From contig FR891969.1 of NCBI GenBank assembly GCA_000434235.1, forward strand, positions 1-23,017: a DNA stretch of 23,017 nucleotides, in the 5' to 3' direction. Position 1 is the first letter of the stretch; every line of letters begins with the position of its first letter. The translations under genes and the position numbers were made by a program. The DNA is from Alistipes sp. CAG:268 (GTDB taxonomy: Bacteria; Bacteroidota; Bacteroidia; Bacteroidales; Rikenellaceae). Below are positions 7,344 to 15,161 of the stretch, one piece after another. The notes under the pieces were generated by a model. That model did not search any database. It was not told where the DNA came from and saw nothing but the letters and a program-made list of their open reading frames with translations.

Positions 7344-10300
7344 ATGAACATCTCCGAACTGAGCATCCGCCGCCCGGTGCTGGCCACCGTGCTGACGATC
7401 ATCATCCTGCTGTTCGGCTTCATCGGATACAGCGCTCTGGGCGTGCGCGAATACCCGAGCGTCGATAACCCGATCATCTCGGTGTCGTGCTCCTATCCGG
7501 GCGCCAACGCCGACGTGATCGAGAGCCAGATCACCGAACAGCTCGAAAAGAACATCAACGGCATCCCCGGCATCCGCTCGCTGTCGAGCGTCAGCCGCCA
7601 GGGACAGAGCCGCATCACGGTCGAGTTCGAACTCTCGACCGACCTCGAAACCGCCGCCAACGACGTGCGCGACAAGGTGTCGCGCGCGCAGCGCTACCTG
7701 CCGCGCGACTGCGACCCGCCCACCGTCTCGAAAGCCGACGCCGACGCCACGCCGATCCTGATGGTCACGATCCAGAGCGCCAAACGCTCGCTGCTCGAGT
7801 TGAGCGAAATCGCCGACCTGACGGTCAAGGAGCAGTTGCAGACGATCAGCGACGTAAGTTCGGTGGAGATCTGGGGCGAGAAGCGCTACTCGATGCGCCT
7901 GTGGCTCGACCCGGCGAAGATGGCCGGATACGGCATCACGCCGATGGACATCAAGAGCGCCCTCGACCGCGAGAACATCGAGCTGCCGTCGGGCAGCATC
8001 GAGGGCAACACCACCGAGCTGACCATCCGCACGATGGGACTGATGCACACCACCGAGGAGTTCAACAACCTGGTGGTCCGCACCGAGGCGGGGCGCATCA
8101 TCCGCCTGAGCGACGTGGGACGCGCCGAACTCGGCCCGCAGGACATGCGCAGCTACATGAAGATGAACGGCGTGCCGATGGTCGGCGTGGTGGTGATCCC
8201 GCAGCCGGGCGCCAACCACATCGACATCGCCGACGAGGTCTACAACCGCATGCAGACCATGCGCAAGGACCTTCCGGCCGACATCGTCACCGGCTACGGA
8301 TTCGACAACACGCGCTTCATCCGCGCATCGATCGACGAGGTGAAACAGACCGTCTACGAGGCCTTCGTGCTGGTGATCATCATCATCTTCCTCTTCCTCC
8401 GCAACTGGCGCGTGACGCTCATTCCCTGCATCGTCATCCCGGTCTCGCTCATCGGCACCTTCTTCCTGATGTACCTGGCCGGTTTCTCGATCAACGTCCT
8501 CTCGATGCTGGCCGTGGTGCTCTCGGTCGGCCTTGTGGTGGACGACGCCATCGTGATGACCGAGAACATCTACATCCGCATCGAACGCGGCATGACCCCC
8601 TTCGAGGCAGGTATCGACGGTGCGAAGGAGATCTTCTTCGCCGTGATCTCGACCTCGATCACGCTGATCGCCGTCTTCTTCCCGATCGTCTTCATGGAGG
8701 GCACGACCGGACGCCTGTTCCGCGAGTTCAGCCTCGTCGTCTCGGGCGCCGTGCTGATCTCGACCTTCGCGGCGCTTACCGTCACGCCAATGCTCGCCAC
8801 CAAGTTGCTCGTGCGCCAGGAGCGTAAAAACTGGTTCTACACCCGCACCGAACCCTTCTTTGTCGGGCTCAACAACCTCTACAGCCGCACCCTCTCGGCC
8901 TTCCTGCACCGCCGCTGGCTGGCCCTGCCGCTCGTCGCCGTCACCCTCGGTCTGATCGGCTGGCTCTGGAGCATGATCCCCTCGGAGATGGCCCCGCTCG
9001 AGGACCGTTCGCAGATCACGATCAACACCACCGGCTCGGAGGGCGCCACCTACGAATACATGCGCGACTACACGGAGGACATCAACCTGCTGGTCGATTC
9101 GCTCGTCCCGGAGGCCATGGCCGTCACGGCCCGCGTGTCGAGCGGGCGGGGCAACATCAGCATCGCCCTCGACAGCCTGGCCGGACGCACGCGCAGCCAG
9201 ATGGAGATCGCCGAGGAGCTCTCGGCGGCCATCCGCACGAAGACCAAGGCCCGCGCCTTCGTACAGCAGCAATCGACCTTCGGCGGGCGGCGCGGCAACA
9301 TGCCCGTGCAGTACGTGCTCCAGGCCACGACAATCGACCGCCTGCAGGAGGTGCTGCCCGAATTCATGAAGCGGGTCTACGAGAGCCCCGTCTTCCAGAT
9401 GGCCGACGCCGACCTGAAGTTCAGCAAGCCCGAGGCGCGCATCACCATCAACCGCGACAAGGCCAACCTGATGGGGATCAGCACGCAGGATATCGCACAG
9501 ACGCTCCAGTACGGACTCAGCGGCCAGCGTATGGGCTATTTCTACATGAATGGCAAGCAATACGAGATTCTGGCCGAGATCAACCGCCAGCAGCGCAACA
9601 AGCCCGCCGACCTGAGGTCGATCTACCTGCGCAACGACGAGGGCACGATGGTGCAGCTCGACAACCTCATCTCGCTCGAGGAGAACGTCGCCCCGCCGCA
9701 GCTCTACCACTACAACCGTTTCCTCTCGGCGACGATCTCGACGGGTCTGGCCAAGGGCCGCACCATCGGCGAGGGTCTCGACGAGATGGACCGCATCGCC
9801 CGCGAGGTGCTGCCCGACGACTTCCGCACGGCGCTGGCCGGCGACTCGAAGGAGTTCCGCGAGAGCTCGTCGAGCCTGATGTTCGCCTTCCTGCTGGCCA
9901 TCGTGCTGATCTACCTGATCCTCGCGGCACAGTTCGAGAGCTTCAAGGACCCGCTGGTCATCATGCTCACCGTGCCGCTGGCCATCGCCGGAGCACTGGT
10001 CTTCATGTGGGGCGCCGGGCAGACGATGAACATCTTCAGCCAGATCGGCATCATCATGCTCATCGGCCTGGTGGCCAAGAACGGCATCCTGATCGTCGAG
10101 TTCGCCAACCAAAAACAGGAGGCCGGCGAACCGAAGATGCAGGCCATCCGCGATGCGGCACTCCAGCGCCTGCGCCCGATCCTGATGACCAGCGCCTCGA
10201 CCATACTGGGCCTGCTGCCGCTGACGGTCGCCACGGGTGAGGGAGCCAACGGCCGCATCGCCATGGGCGTGGCCGTCGTGGGCGGCATGCTGGTCTCGAC

Positions 10301-10385
10301 GCTGCTCACGCTCTACATTGTCCCGGCCATCTACAGCTACGTCTCCACGGACCGGAGCAAACGAACGAAAACCGACAACGCATGA
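7344..10385 (+). CDS. RND efflux permease, second system
   Basis: Encodes 1013 residues of a full-length RND pump. It begins with SELSIRRPVLATVLTIIILLFG, typical of TM1 in the MdtB/C-, MexK- and TriC-like part of the family. The TM4 acid pair is Asp400-Asp401 in GLVVDDAIVMTENI, and the TM10 region has GLVAKNGILIVEFANQ with the relay lysine. The two periplasmic loop domains are present and the RND pseudo-repeat is intact, with no frameshift. It shares only the family framework with the AcrB-like pump at 1478-4573, so it is not a recent duplicate. Its stop overlaps the TolC-type gene start as ATGA. Proton-driven export is secure; substrate class is not, as related pumps handle drugs, detergents or biocides. 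Confidence 0.95.
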   Translation: MNISELSIRRPVLATVLTIIILLFGFIGYSALGVREYPSVDNPIISVSCSYPGANADVIESQITEQLEKNINGIPGIRSLSSVSRQGQSRITVEFELSTDLETAANDVRDKVSRAQRYLPRDCDPPTVSKADADATPILMVTIQSAKRSLLELSEIADLTVKEQLQTISDVSSVEIWGEKRYSMRLWLDPAKMAGYGITPMDIKSALDRENIELPSGSIEGNTTELTIRTMGLMHTTEEFNNLVVRTEAGRIIRLSDVGRAELGPQDMRSYMKMNGVPMVGVVVIPQPGANHIDIADEVYNRMQTMRKDLPADIVTGYGFDNTRFIRASIDEVKQTVYEAFVLVIIIIFLFLRNWRVTLIPCIVIPVSLIGTFFLMYLAGFSINVLSMLAVVLSVGLVVDDAIVMTENIYIRIERGMTPFEAGIDGAKEIFFAVISTSITLIAVFFPIVFMEGTTGRLFREFSLVVSGAVLISTFAALTVTPMLATKLLVRQERKNWFYTRTEPFFVGLNNLYSRTLSAFLHRRWLALPLVAVTLGLIGWLWSMIPSEMAPLEDRSQITINTTGSEGATYEYMRDYTEDINLLVDSLVPEAMAVTARVSSGRGNISIALDSLAGRTRSQMEIAEELSAAIRTKTKARAFVQQQSTFGGRRGNMPVQYVLQATTIDRLQEVLPEFMKRVYESPVFQMADADLKFSKPEARITINRDKANLMGISTQDIAQTLQYGLSGQRMGYFYMNGKQYEILAEINRQQRNKPADLRSIYLRNDEGTMVQLDNLISLEENVAPPQLYHYNRFLSATISTGLAKGRTIGEGLDEMDRIAREVLPDDFRTALAGDSKEFRESSSSLMFAFLLAIVLIYLILAAQFESFKDPLVIMLTVPLAIAGALVFMWGAGQTMNIFSQIGIIMLIGLVAKNGILIVEFANQKQEAGEPKMQAIRDAALQRLRPILMTSASTILGLLPLTVATGEGANGRIAMGVAVVGGMLVSTLLTLYIVPAIYSYVSTDRSKRTKTDNA

Positions 10386-11695
10386 AACGAACGTTCTTCA
10401 CGCTGATGCTGCTCGGGCTTGGCCTCGGAGCGGCGGCCCAGGAGCTGCAGACGCTCCGCGAATACCTCGAAGCGGGACTCGAGCGCAACTACGACATACG
10501 GATCATCCGCAACGAGGAGCGCATTTCGGACAACAACGCCACGGCGGCCAATGCGGGCAAACTCCCGACCATCGACCTCTCGGCCGGATACACGGGACGG
10601 CTGGACAACGACCGCACGACGCCGCGCGGGGGCGACCCGGTCACCGAAAACGGGATCTACAACCAGACGTTCGACGTCGGACTGGCGGTGAACTGGACCC
10701 TCTTCGACGGCTTCCGCATCCGCGCCGAGTATGCGAAACTCGAGGAGCTGAAGGCCAAGGGCGCCCTGCAGACCCGGCTGACGATCGAGGACTTCATCGC
10801 CTCCTTCACGGCAGAATACTACAACTTCGTGCAGCAGAAGCTGCGCCTGGGCAACTACCTCTACGCCATGGCCCTCTCGCGCGAACGGCTGCGCATCGCC
10901 GAAGAGTGGTACCGCGTAGGCAGTTCGGCGCGGCTCGACGTGCTCCAGGCCCGCGTGGACTTCAATGCCGACAGTTCGCAGTACATGTCGCAGCAGGAGG
11001 CCGTCACCGCCTCGCGCATCCGCCTCAACGAACTGCTGGCCAACGAGGAGCTCGACCGGAAGCTCCACGTGCGCGACTCGCTGATCGCCATCGACGCCGA
11101 CCTGGAGTGGGAACGCCTCATGGCCCAAACCCGCGAAACGAACGCCTCGCTGCTGCTGGCCGACCGCGACAACACGATCTCCGAACTGGAACTCGAGAGC
11201 ATCCGCTCACGCAACTACCCCTACCTGAAACTGCAGGCCGGATACGGCTACACGCACAACCGCTACGGCGGCGGGGCAAACCGATCGAACGGCACGCTGG
11301 GGCTGAATGCCGGGGTGCAGGTGGGCTTCACGATCTTCGACGGGAACCGCCGCCGGGAGCAGCGCAACGCCCGAATCGGCATCGAGAATGCCCGCCTGAC
11401 GCGCATGCAGCTCGAACAGTCGCTCATGGCCGACCTTGCGACCTTCTGGCAGGCCTACCGCAACAACCTCGAGGTGATCCGCCTCGAGGAGGAGAACCTC
11501 ACGGCCGCCCGCGAGAACTACCGTATCGCCATGGAGCGCTACCGGCAGGGTGAACTGCCGGGAATCGAGATGCGCGAGGCACAGAAGAGCCTGCTCGACG
11601 CCGAGGAGCGCATCCTCACGGCACAGTACAACACGAAACTCTGCGAGATCTCGCTGCAGCAGATCAGCGGCAACGTCACCGTCTACCTGCAATAG
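10382..11695 (+). CDS. TolC-family outer-membrane efflux channel
   Basis: Encodes 437 residues. It starts with a classical signal peptide (hydrophobic core TLMLLGLGLGAAA, likely cleaved before Gln20) and, unlike its leftward counterpart, has no lipobox Cys. Two OEP repeats follow, with the repeated pattern of long amphipathic helices (for example residues around LRIAEEWYRVGSSARLDVLQ and the matching segment ENYRIAMERYRQGELPGIEM) and beta-strand segments ending in Phe/Tyr-rich turns. The ATG overlaps the pump stop, so translation is probably coupled. It is the last gene of the rightward operon, followed by a GC hairpin at 11720-11750. It is expected to form the outer-membrane duct for the adjacent pump, and may be shared with other systems. 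Confidence 0.93.
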   Translation: MKRTFFTLMLLGLGLGAAAQELQTLREYLEAGLERNYDIRIIRNEERISDNNATAANAGKLPTIDLSAGYTGRLDNDRTTPRGGDPVTENGIYNQTFDVGLAVNWTLFDGFRIRAEYAKLEELKAKGALQTRLTIEDFIASFTAEYYNFVQQKLRLGNYLYAMALSRERLRIAEEWYRVGSSARLDVLQARVDFNADSSQYMSQQEAVTASRIRLNELLANEELDRKLHVRDSLIAIDADLEWERLMAQTRETNASLLLADRDNTISELELESIRSRNYPYLKLQAGYGYTHNRYGGGANRSNGTLGLNAGVQVGFTIFDGNRRREQRNARIGIENARLTRMQLEQSLMADLATFWQAYRNNLEVIRLEEENLTAARENYRIAMERYRQGELPGIEMREAQKSLLDAEERILTAQYNTKLCEISLQQISGNVTVYLQ

Positions 11696-11719
11696 CGTCC
11701 GTCACGCAACGCATCGATA

Positions 11720-11750
11720 CGGGGCATGCGGTCCGGGGCCGCATGCCCCG
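11720..11750 (+). terminator. Hairpin terminator of the rightward RND operon
   Basis: A perfect 12-bp GC-rich stem has arms at 11720-11731 and 11739-11750 and a 7-nt loop, 25 nt after the TolC-type stop codon. The bases after it (tccgttcc) are only mildly T-rich. Its 3' arm continues into CCCCGTCCGTT, which is also found in the 3' arm of the terminator at 9-52. From there to 11900 I see no gene. Confidence 0.65.
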
Positions 11751-11908
11751 TCCGTTCCACAAAACCCCGTCCCTTCACGGCATCCGTCCAAACACCCCGC
11801 CCCAGGCGCCACCCTGTCGCCTCTTCCGGCGGCCGAACCGCCCCTCGCCAAACAGACTGCGGCCACATCCATCACCCGACCCGCCCGCAGGAAGGATCGT
11901 CCCGATTA

Positions 11909-11947
11909 AATATTTTCCATTAGAAATTTGTTTTATTAGAAAATATT
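11909..11947. promoter_or_regulatory. Inverted and direct repeats over the thioredoxin promoter
   Basis: A perfect 9-bp inverted repeat (AATATTTTC at 11909-11917, GAAAATATT at 11939-11947) brackets the -33 element. A direct repeat ATTAGAAA occurs at 11919-11926 and 11935-11942, spaced 16 bp start to start. The block is strikingly AT-rich in a GC-rich genome. It may simply be promoter UP-like DNA or may bind a regulator; the repeats are observed, the role is inferred. Confidence 0.35.
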
Positions 11948-11958
11948 CCACACCTTTG
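11927..11958 (+). promoter_or_regulatory. Promoter of the thioredoxin-ferredoxin pair
   Basis: TTTG at 11927-11930 is followed after 20 bp by CACCTTTG at 11951-11958, which keeps the TTTG half of the Bacteroidetes -7 box but lacks the initial T of TAnnTTTG. The start codon is at 11988, giving a leader of about 22-25 nt. Predicted from motif and spacing. Confidence 0.55.
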
Positions 11959-11987
11959 CATCGGAAACAAACAACGAACCGAAAAAC

Positions 11988-12431
11988 ATGAACAAACTGC
12001 TGCTGGCGGCATGGGCCCTTCTCGCAACGGCCGGAGCCGCAACCGCACAAACCGAAAACGACACGAAGATGAAACCGATTGCAATGACCCGGGCCGACTT
12101 CCTCCAGAAGGTGGCCGACTACGAAAAGAATCCCGACACATGGCATTATCTGGGCGACAAACCTGCCGTCATCGACTTCTACGCCTCCTGGTGCGGTCCC
12201 TGCCGGGCGCTGGCCCCCGTACTCGACGAACTGGCCGCCAAATACGGTGAGGAGATCTACGTCTACAAGATCGATGTGGACAGCGAGCAGGAGCTGGCCG
12301 CCGTGTTCGGCATCCGCTCGATCCCGACGCTGCTCTTCATCCCGACCGAAGGCAACCCGCGGATGGTAACCGGCATGCAGCCGAAGAACGTTCTCGAACA
12401 ACAGATCCGGGAGATCCTCCCCGCACGGTAA
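11988..12431 (+). CDS. Exported thioredoxin-fold protein
   Basis: Encodes 147 residues. A signal peptide (about 1-20, hydrophobic LLLAAWALLATAGAA, cut near ATA-QT) directs it out of the cytoplasm, probably to the periplasm. The mature part is a single thioredoxin domain with the active site Trp68-Cys-Gly-Pro-Cys72, preceded by VIDFYAS, and the cis-proline loop SIPT (Pro113). WCGPC is the standard thioredoxin motif and suggests a low-potential reductant of disulfides rather than a DsbA-like oxidant. No membrane partner (such as DsbD/CcdA) is visible nearby to keep it reduced. An internal start at Met28 would give a cytoplasmic form, but the signal peptide is too clear to ignore. Its stop TAA overlaps the next ATG (TAATG). 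Confidence 0.9.
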   Translation: MNKLLLAAWALLATAGAATAQTENDTKMKPIAMTRADFLQKVADYEKNPDTWHYLGDKPAVIDFYASWCGPCRALAPVLDELAAKYGEEIYVYKIDVDSEQELAAVFGIRSIPTLLFIPTEGNPRMVTGMQPKNVLEQQIREILPAR

Positions 12432-12634
12432 TGGCCCTGACGATCGACCCGGGGCTCTGCCCCCAAAATCACGCCTGCCCGCTGGTGAAGCTCTGCCCCG
12501 CAGGGGCCATCTCGCAGACGGGCCATGGACTGCCGGTGATCGATGCCGCCCGATGCATCGAGTGCGGCAAATGCCAGCGACACTGCGGCATGCAAGCCGT
12601 CCGCAAAGATACGGGCCACACAACCGGCATGTAA
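12431..12634 (+). CDS. Small 4Fe-4S ferredoxin-like protein
   Basis: Encodes 67 residues, cytoplasmic as read (no signal peptide). It has seven cysteines. C42-x2-C45-x2-C48-x3-C52 is a normal [4Fe-4S] motif, while C10-x5-C16-x5-C22-P is a stretched first motif that could bind a second cluster if an eighth ligand is recruited. As read, Cys52 or the missing eighth Cys leaves this open. CPAGAI matches the CPxGAI turn typical of bacterial 2[4Fe-4S] ferredoxins, and ARCIECGKCQRHC is a textbook second motif. Start overlaps the thioredoxin stop by one base, so translation is coupled. Likely an electron carrier. Its redox partner is unknown; candidates are a thioredoxin-linked reductase elsewhere or the neighbouring IorAB complex, which lacks its own ferredoxin domain. 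Confidence 0.85.
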   Translation: MALTIDPGLCPQNHACPLVKLCPAGAISQTGHGLPVIDAARCIECGKCQRHCGMQAVRKDTGHTTGM

Positions 12635-12667
12635 GCCCACGCCTTCCGGGAGCCCTCCCGAATGCAC

Positions 12668-12684
12668 TGGTACGTCCCGTACCA
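12668..12684 (+). repeat. Small hairpin after the ferredoxin-like gene
   Basis: TGGTACG (12668-12674) and CGTACCA (12678-12684) form a 7-bp stem with a 3-nt loop, 34 nt after the stop codon and 10 nt before the main terminator. It could help protect the transcript 3' end or be incidental. Confidence 0.35.
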
Positions 12685-12694
12685 ATTTCCGCAC

Positions 12695-12729
12695 GGCGGG
12701 AAATTCCCCTTTCCGGGGAGTTTCCCGCC
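12695..12729 (+). terminator. Terminator of the thioredoxin-ferredoxin operon
   Basis: Arms at 12695-12709 and 12715-12729 form a 15-bp stem (one T-G wobble) with a 5-nt loop, followed by the T-rich ttcattttc. It separates the redox pair from the downstream operon, which has its own promoter. Confidence 0.75.
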
Positions 12730-12824
12730 TTCATTTTCGGGACTTTACACTTTTCAGCCAAACAGACCCGCCGCACTACGATTTTACCGGCATTTTGCTC
12801 AAAAGGTAATAATTCGATGCAAAA

Positions 12825-12856
12825 TTCGGATTTCCGATTAAAAAACACTATATTTG
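12825..12856 (+). promoter_or_regulatory. Promoter of the aryl-pyruvate oxidation operon
   Basis: TATATTTG at 12849-12856 is a perfect TAnnTTTG -7 box, in an AT-rich stretch, 26 nt upstream of the iorA start codon. The -33 element is weak (TTCG at 12825-12828, 20-bp spacing). The -7 box is convincing; the -33 is only approximate. Confidence 0.6.
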
Positions 12857-12881
12857 TAAAATCCGAAAAAACCGCAACCCT

Positions 12882-14498
12882 ATGGCCAATCGAGAACTTT
12901 TGCTCGGAGATGAAGCCCTCGCACTGGGCGCCCTCCATGCCGGTCTGTCGGGCGTCTACGCCTATCCCGGCACCCCCTCCACCGAAATCACGGAATACAT
13001 CCAGAACCACCCGCTCGCTGCCGAGCGAAACGTCCACTGCAAATGGTCGGCCAACGAGAAGACCGCCATGGAAGAGGCCCTCGGCATGTCGTTCTGCGGC
13101 AAACGGGCGCTGGTCTGCATGAAGCACGTCGGCATGAACGTCGCCGCCGACGCCTTTGTCAATTCGGGCATGACCGGAGCCAACGGCGGCCTGGTGGTCG
13201 TCGCGGCCGACGACCCGTCGATGCACTCGTCGCAGAACGAACAGGACTCGCGCTTCTACGGCAAATTCGCCTTCATCCCGGTCTTCGAACCCTCCACCCA
13301 GCAGGAGACTTACGACATGGTGCGCTACGCCTTCGACTACTCGGAGCGCTTCCACATCCCCGTACTGATGCGCCTGACCACGCGCATGGCCCACTCGCGC
13401 GCCGTCGTCGAGACGGCCCCGGCCCGCGAACCGAACGCCTACGCCTGCCCCGCCCCCGAACGCATGCGCCAGTGGGTGCTCATGCCGGGCAACTCGCGCG
13501 TGCGCTACAACACGCTGCTCGAGGAGTATGCCCGCTTCGAGGAGGAGGCTGCCGCCAGCCGCTTCAACACCTTCCGCGACGGGGCCGACCGCTCGCGGGG
13601 TATCATCGCCTGCGGCATCGCCTACAACTACCTGATGGAGAACTATCCCGACGGATGCCCGCACCCCGTGCTCAAGATTGCACAATACCCGCTGCCGCGC
13701 GCCGAAGTCCGCCGACTGGCCTCGCAGTGCGATTCGCTGCTGGTCATCGAGGAGGGGCAGCCGCTCGTCGAGGAGCAGCTCCGCGGCATTCTGGAGACCC
13801 CGCTGCCCATCCGCGGCCGCATGTCGGGTGAACTGCCCCGCACGGGCGAACTTACCCCCGACAGCGTGCGCCGCGCCCTCGGGCTGGAGCCCCACGAAGC
13901 CCATGCCGCCAGCCAGATCGTCGTACCGCGTCCGCCCGCCCTGTGCCAGGGCTGCGGCCACCGCGACATGTACACGGCACTGACCGAAGTGGTCCGCGAA
14001 TACGACAACGCCCGTGTATTCAGCGACATTGGCTGCTACACGCTGGGCTGGCTTGCGCCGTTCCACGCCATCGACACCTGCGTGGAGATGGGCGGATCGA
14101 TCACCATGGCCAAAGGCGCCGCCGATGCGGGCCAGCATCCCTCAATTGCCGTCATCGGCGACTCGACCTTCACCCACTCGGGCATGACAGGTCTGCTCGA
14201 CGCCGTAAACGAACAGGCCAACATCACGGTCATCATCTCCGACAACCTCACCACGGGCATGACGGGCGGACAGGACTCGGCCGGAACGGGCCGTCTGGAG
14301 CAGATCTGCGCCGGCATCGGCGTCGATCCGGCCCACATCCGCGTCGTGGTGCCCCTGCCGCGCAACCGCGAGGAGCTCAAGGCGATGATCCGCGAGGAGA
14401 TCGCCTACCGGGGCGTCTCGGTGATCATCCCGCGCCGGGAGTGCATCCAGACCGCCAAACGCCACAACGCGGCCAAAACCGCCAAGAGCGCCGAATAA
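12882..14498 (+). CDS. iorA: Indolepyruvate (aryl-pyruvate):ferredoxin oxidoreductase, alpha subunit
   Basis: Encodes 538 residues. With IorB it oxidatively decarboxylates indolepyruvate or related aryl-pyruvates to arylacetyl-CoA, reducing ferredoxin and using thiamine diphosphate. The N-terminal pyrimidine-binding domain starts with LLLGDEALALGALHAG and YPGTPSTEI, followed by KWSANEKTAMEEALG. The C-terminal TPP domain shows Cys355-Gln-Gly-Cys358-Gly-His, DIGCYTLGWLAPFHAIDTC, and GDSTFTHSGMTGLLDAVN with a following ISDN (Mg/TPP binding, about 424-455). Many IorA proteins are over 600 residues and end in a 2[4Fe-4S] ferredoxin domain. This one ends shortly after RRECIQTAKRHNAAK with no such domain. 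There is no frameshift at the end, so this is a genuinely short form. First gene of a four-gene operon. Confidence 0.92.
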   Translation: MANRELLLGDEALALGALHAGLSGVYAYPGTPSTEITEYIQNHPLAAERNVHCKWSANEKTAMEEALGMSFCGKRALVCMKHVGMNVAADAFVNSGMTGANGGLVVVAADDPSMHSSQNEQDSRFYGKFAFIPVFEPSTQQETYDMVRYAFDYSERFHIPVLMRLTTRMAHSRAVVETAPAREPNAYACPAPERMRQWVLMPGNSRVRYNTLLEEYARFEEEAAASRFNTFRDGADRSRGIIACGIAYNYLMENYPDGCPHPVLKIAQYPLPRAEVRRLASQCDSLLVIEEGQPLVEEQLRGILETPLPIRGRMSGELPRTGELTPDSVRRALGLEPHEAHAASQIVVPRPPALCQGCGHRDMYTALTEVVREYDNARVFSDIGCYTLGWLAPFHAIDTCVEMGGSITMAKGAADAGQHPSIAVIGDSTFTHSGMTGLLDAVNEQANITVIISDNLTTGMTGGQDSAGTGRLEQICAGIGVDPAHIRVVVPLPRNREELKAMIREEIAYRGVSVIIPRRECIQTAKRHNAAKTAKSAE

Positions 14499-14504
14499 AC
14501 CGCA

Positions 14505-14541
14505 GCCCGGTACCCCGCCCGTCATCGGGCGGGGCCCGGGC
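14505..14541 (+). promoter_or_regulatory. Very stable intercistronic hairpin between iorA and iorB
   Basis: The inner stem CCCCGCCCG/CGGGCGGGG (14513-14521 and 14526-14534, 4-nt loop) is extended by an outer 6-bp stem (14505-14510 with 14536-14541) across a small bulge. It starts six bases after the iorA stop and has no T-tract. The two genes encode subunits of one complex, so a full terminator here would be odd. A processing, stability or partial-attenuation element is more likely. Confidence 0.5.
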
Positions 14542-14573
14542 CTGAAGTCGTGAAACCAAAAACTACGCAACAC

Positions 14574-15161
14574 ATGAAACGCGATATCATCCTTTCGGGC
14601 GTCGGAGGACAGGGCATCCTCTCGATCGCCACCGTCATCGGACGGGCCGCCCTCGCCGAAGGGCTCCAGATCAAACAGGCCGAAGTCCACGGCATGAGCC
14701 AGCGCGGCGGCGACGTGCAGTCGAACCTGCGCATCTCGTCGGAGACGATCCACTCGGACCTGATCCCGCAGGGCGGCGCCGACATCATCATCTCGCTCGA
14801 ACCGATGGAGGCCCTGCGCTACCTGCCGTGGCTCTCGGCCTCGGGCTGGGTGATCACCAACACGGCCCCCTTCGTCAATATTCCGAACTATCCCGATGCC
14901 GGGGCGCTCACGGCCGAACTGAGGGGACTTCCCCACGCCGTGGCCATCGACATCGACACGCTGGCCCGCGAAGCCGCTTCGCCCCGCTCGGCGAACATGG
15001 TGCTGCTGGGCGCCGCCGCCCCCTTCCTCGGCATCGAGGCCGGGAAGTTCGAGGCCGGCATACGCGACATCTTCGCCCGCAAGGGCGAGGCCGTCGTGGA
15101 GATGAACCTCAAGGCATTCCGCGCCGGCTACGAGGCGGCCCGAAAACAGGCAGAACGATGA
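14574..15161 (+). CDS. iorB: Indolepyruvate (aryl-pyruvate):ferredoxin oxidoreductase, beta subunit
   Basis: Encodes 195 residues, the usual IorB length, and belongs to the gamma-type domain of 2-oxoacid:ferredoxin oxidoreductases. Hallmarks are the opening DIILSGVGGQGILSIATVIG with the GVGGQG loop (residues 9-14) and EVHGMSQRGGDVQSNLRIS, the conserved region contacting the partner and CoA. The start at 14574 (ATG, MKRDIILSGVGG) was chosen over an upstream in-frame GTG at 14550, because family members begin at this point and the extra eight residues lie in the leader. It is separated from iorA by 75 nt containing a strong hairpin. Its stop overlaps the aminotransferase start (ATGA). It works only as a complex with IorA. 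Confidence 0.92.
   Translation: MKRDIILSGVGGQGILSIATVIGRAALAEGLQIKQAEVHGMSQRGGDVQSNLRISSETIHSDLIPQGGADIIISLEPMEALRYLPWLSASGWVITNTAPFVNIPNYPDAGALTAELRGLPHAVAIDIDTLAREAASPRSANMVLLGAAAPFLGIEAGKFEAGIRDIFARKGEAVVEMNLKAFRAGYEAARKQAER

Noticed and set aside
6006..10112. A 1368-codon open frame on the minus strand across the rightward efflux operon
   Set aside because: Same reason: antisense to an adaptor and an RND pump with clear motifs, with no family features of its own.
14550..14573. GTG start for iorB eight codons upstream
   Set aside because: The family start MKRDIIL fits the ATG at 14574, and the extra residues have no homology-like features.
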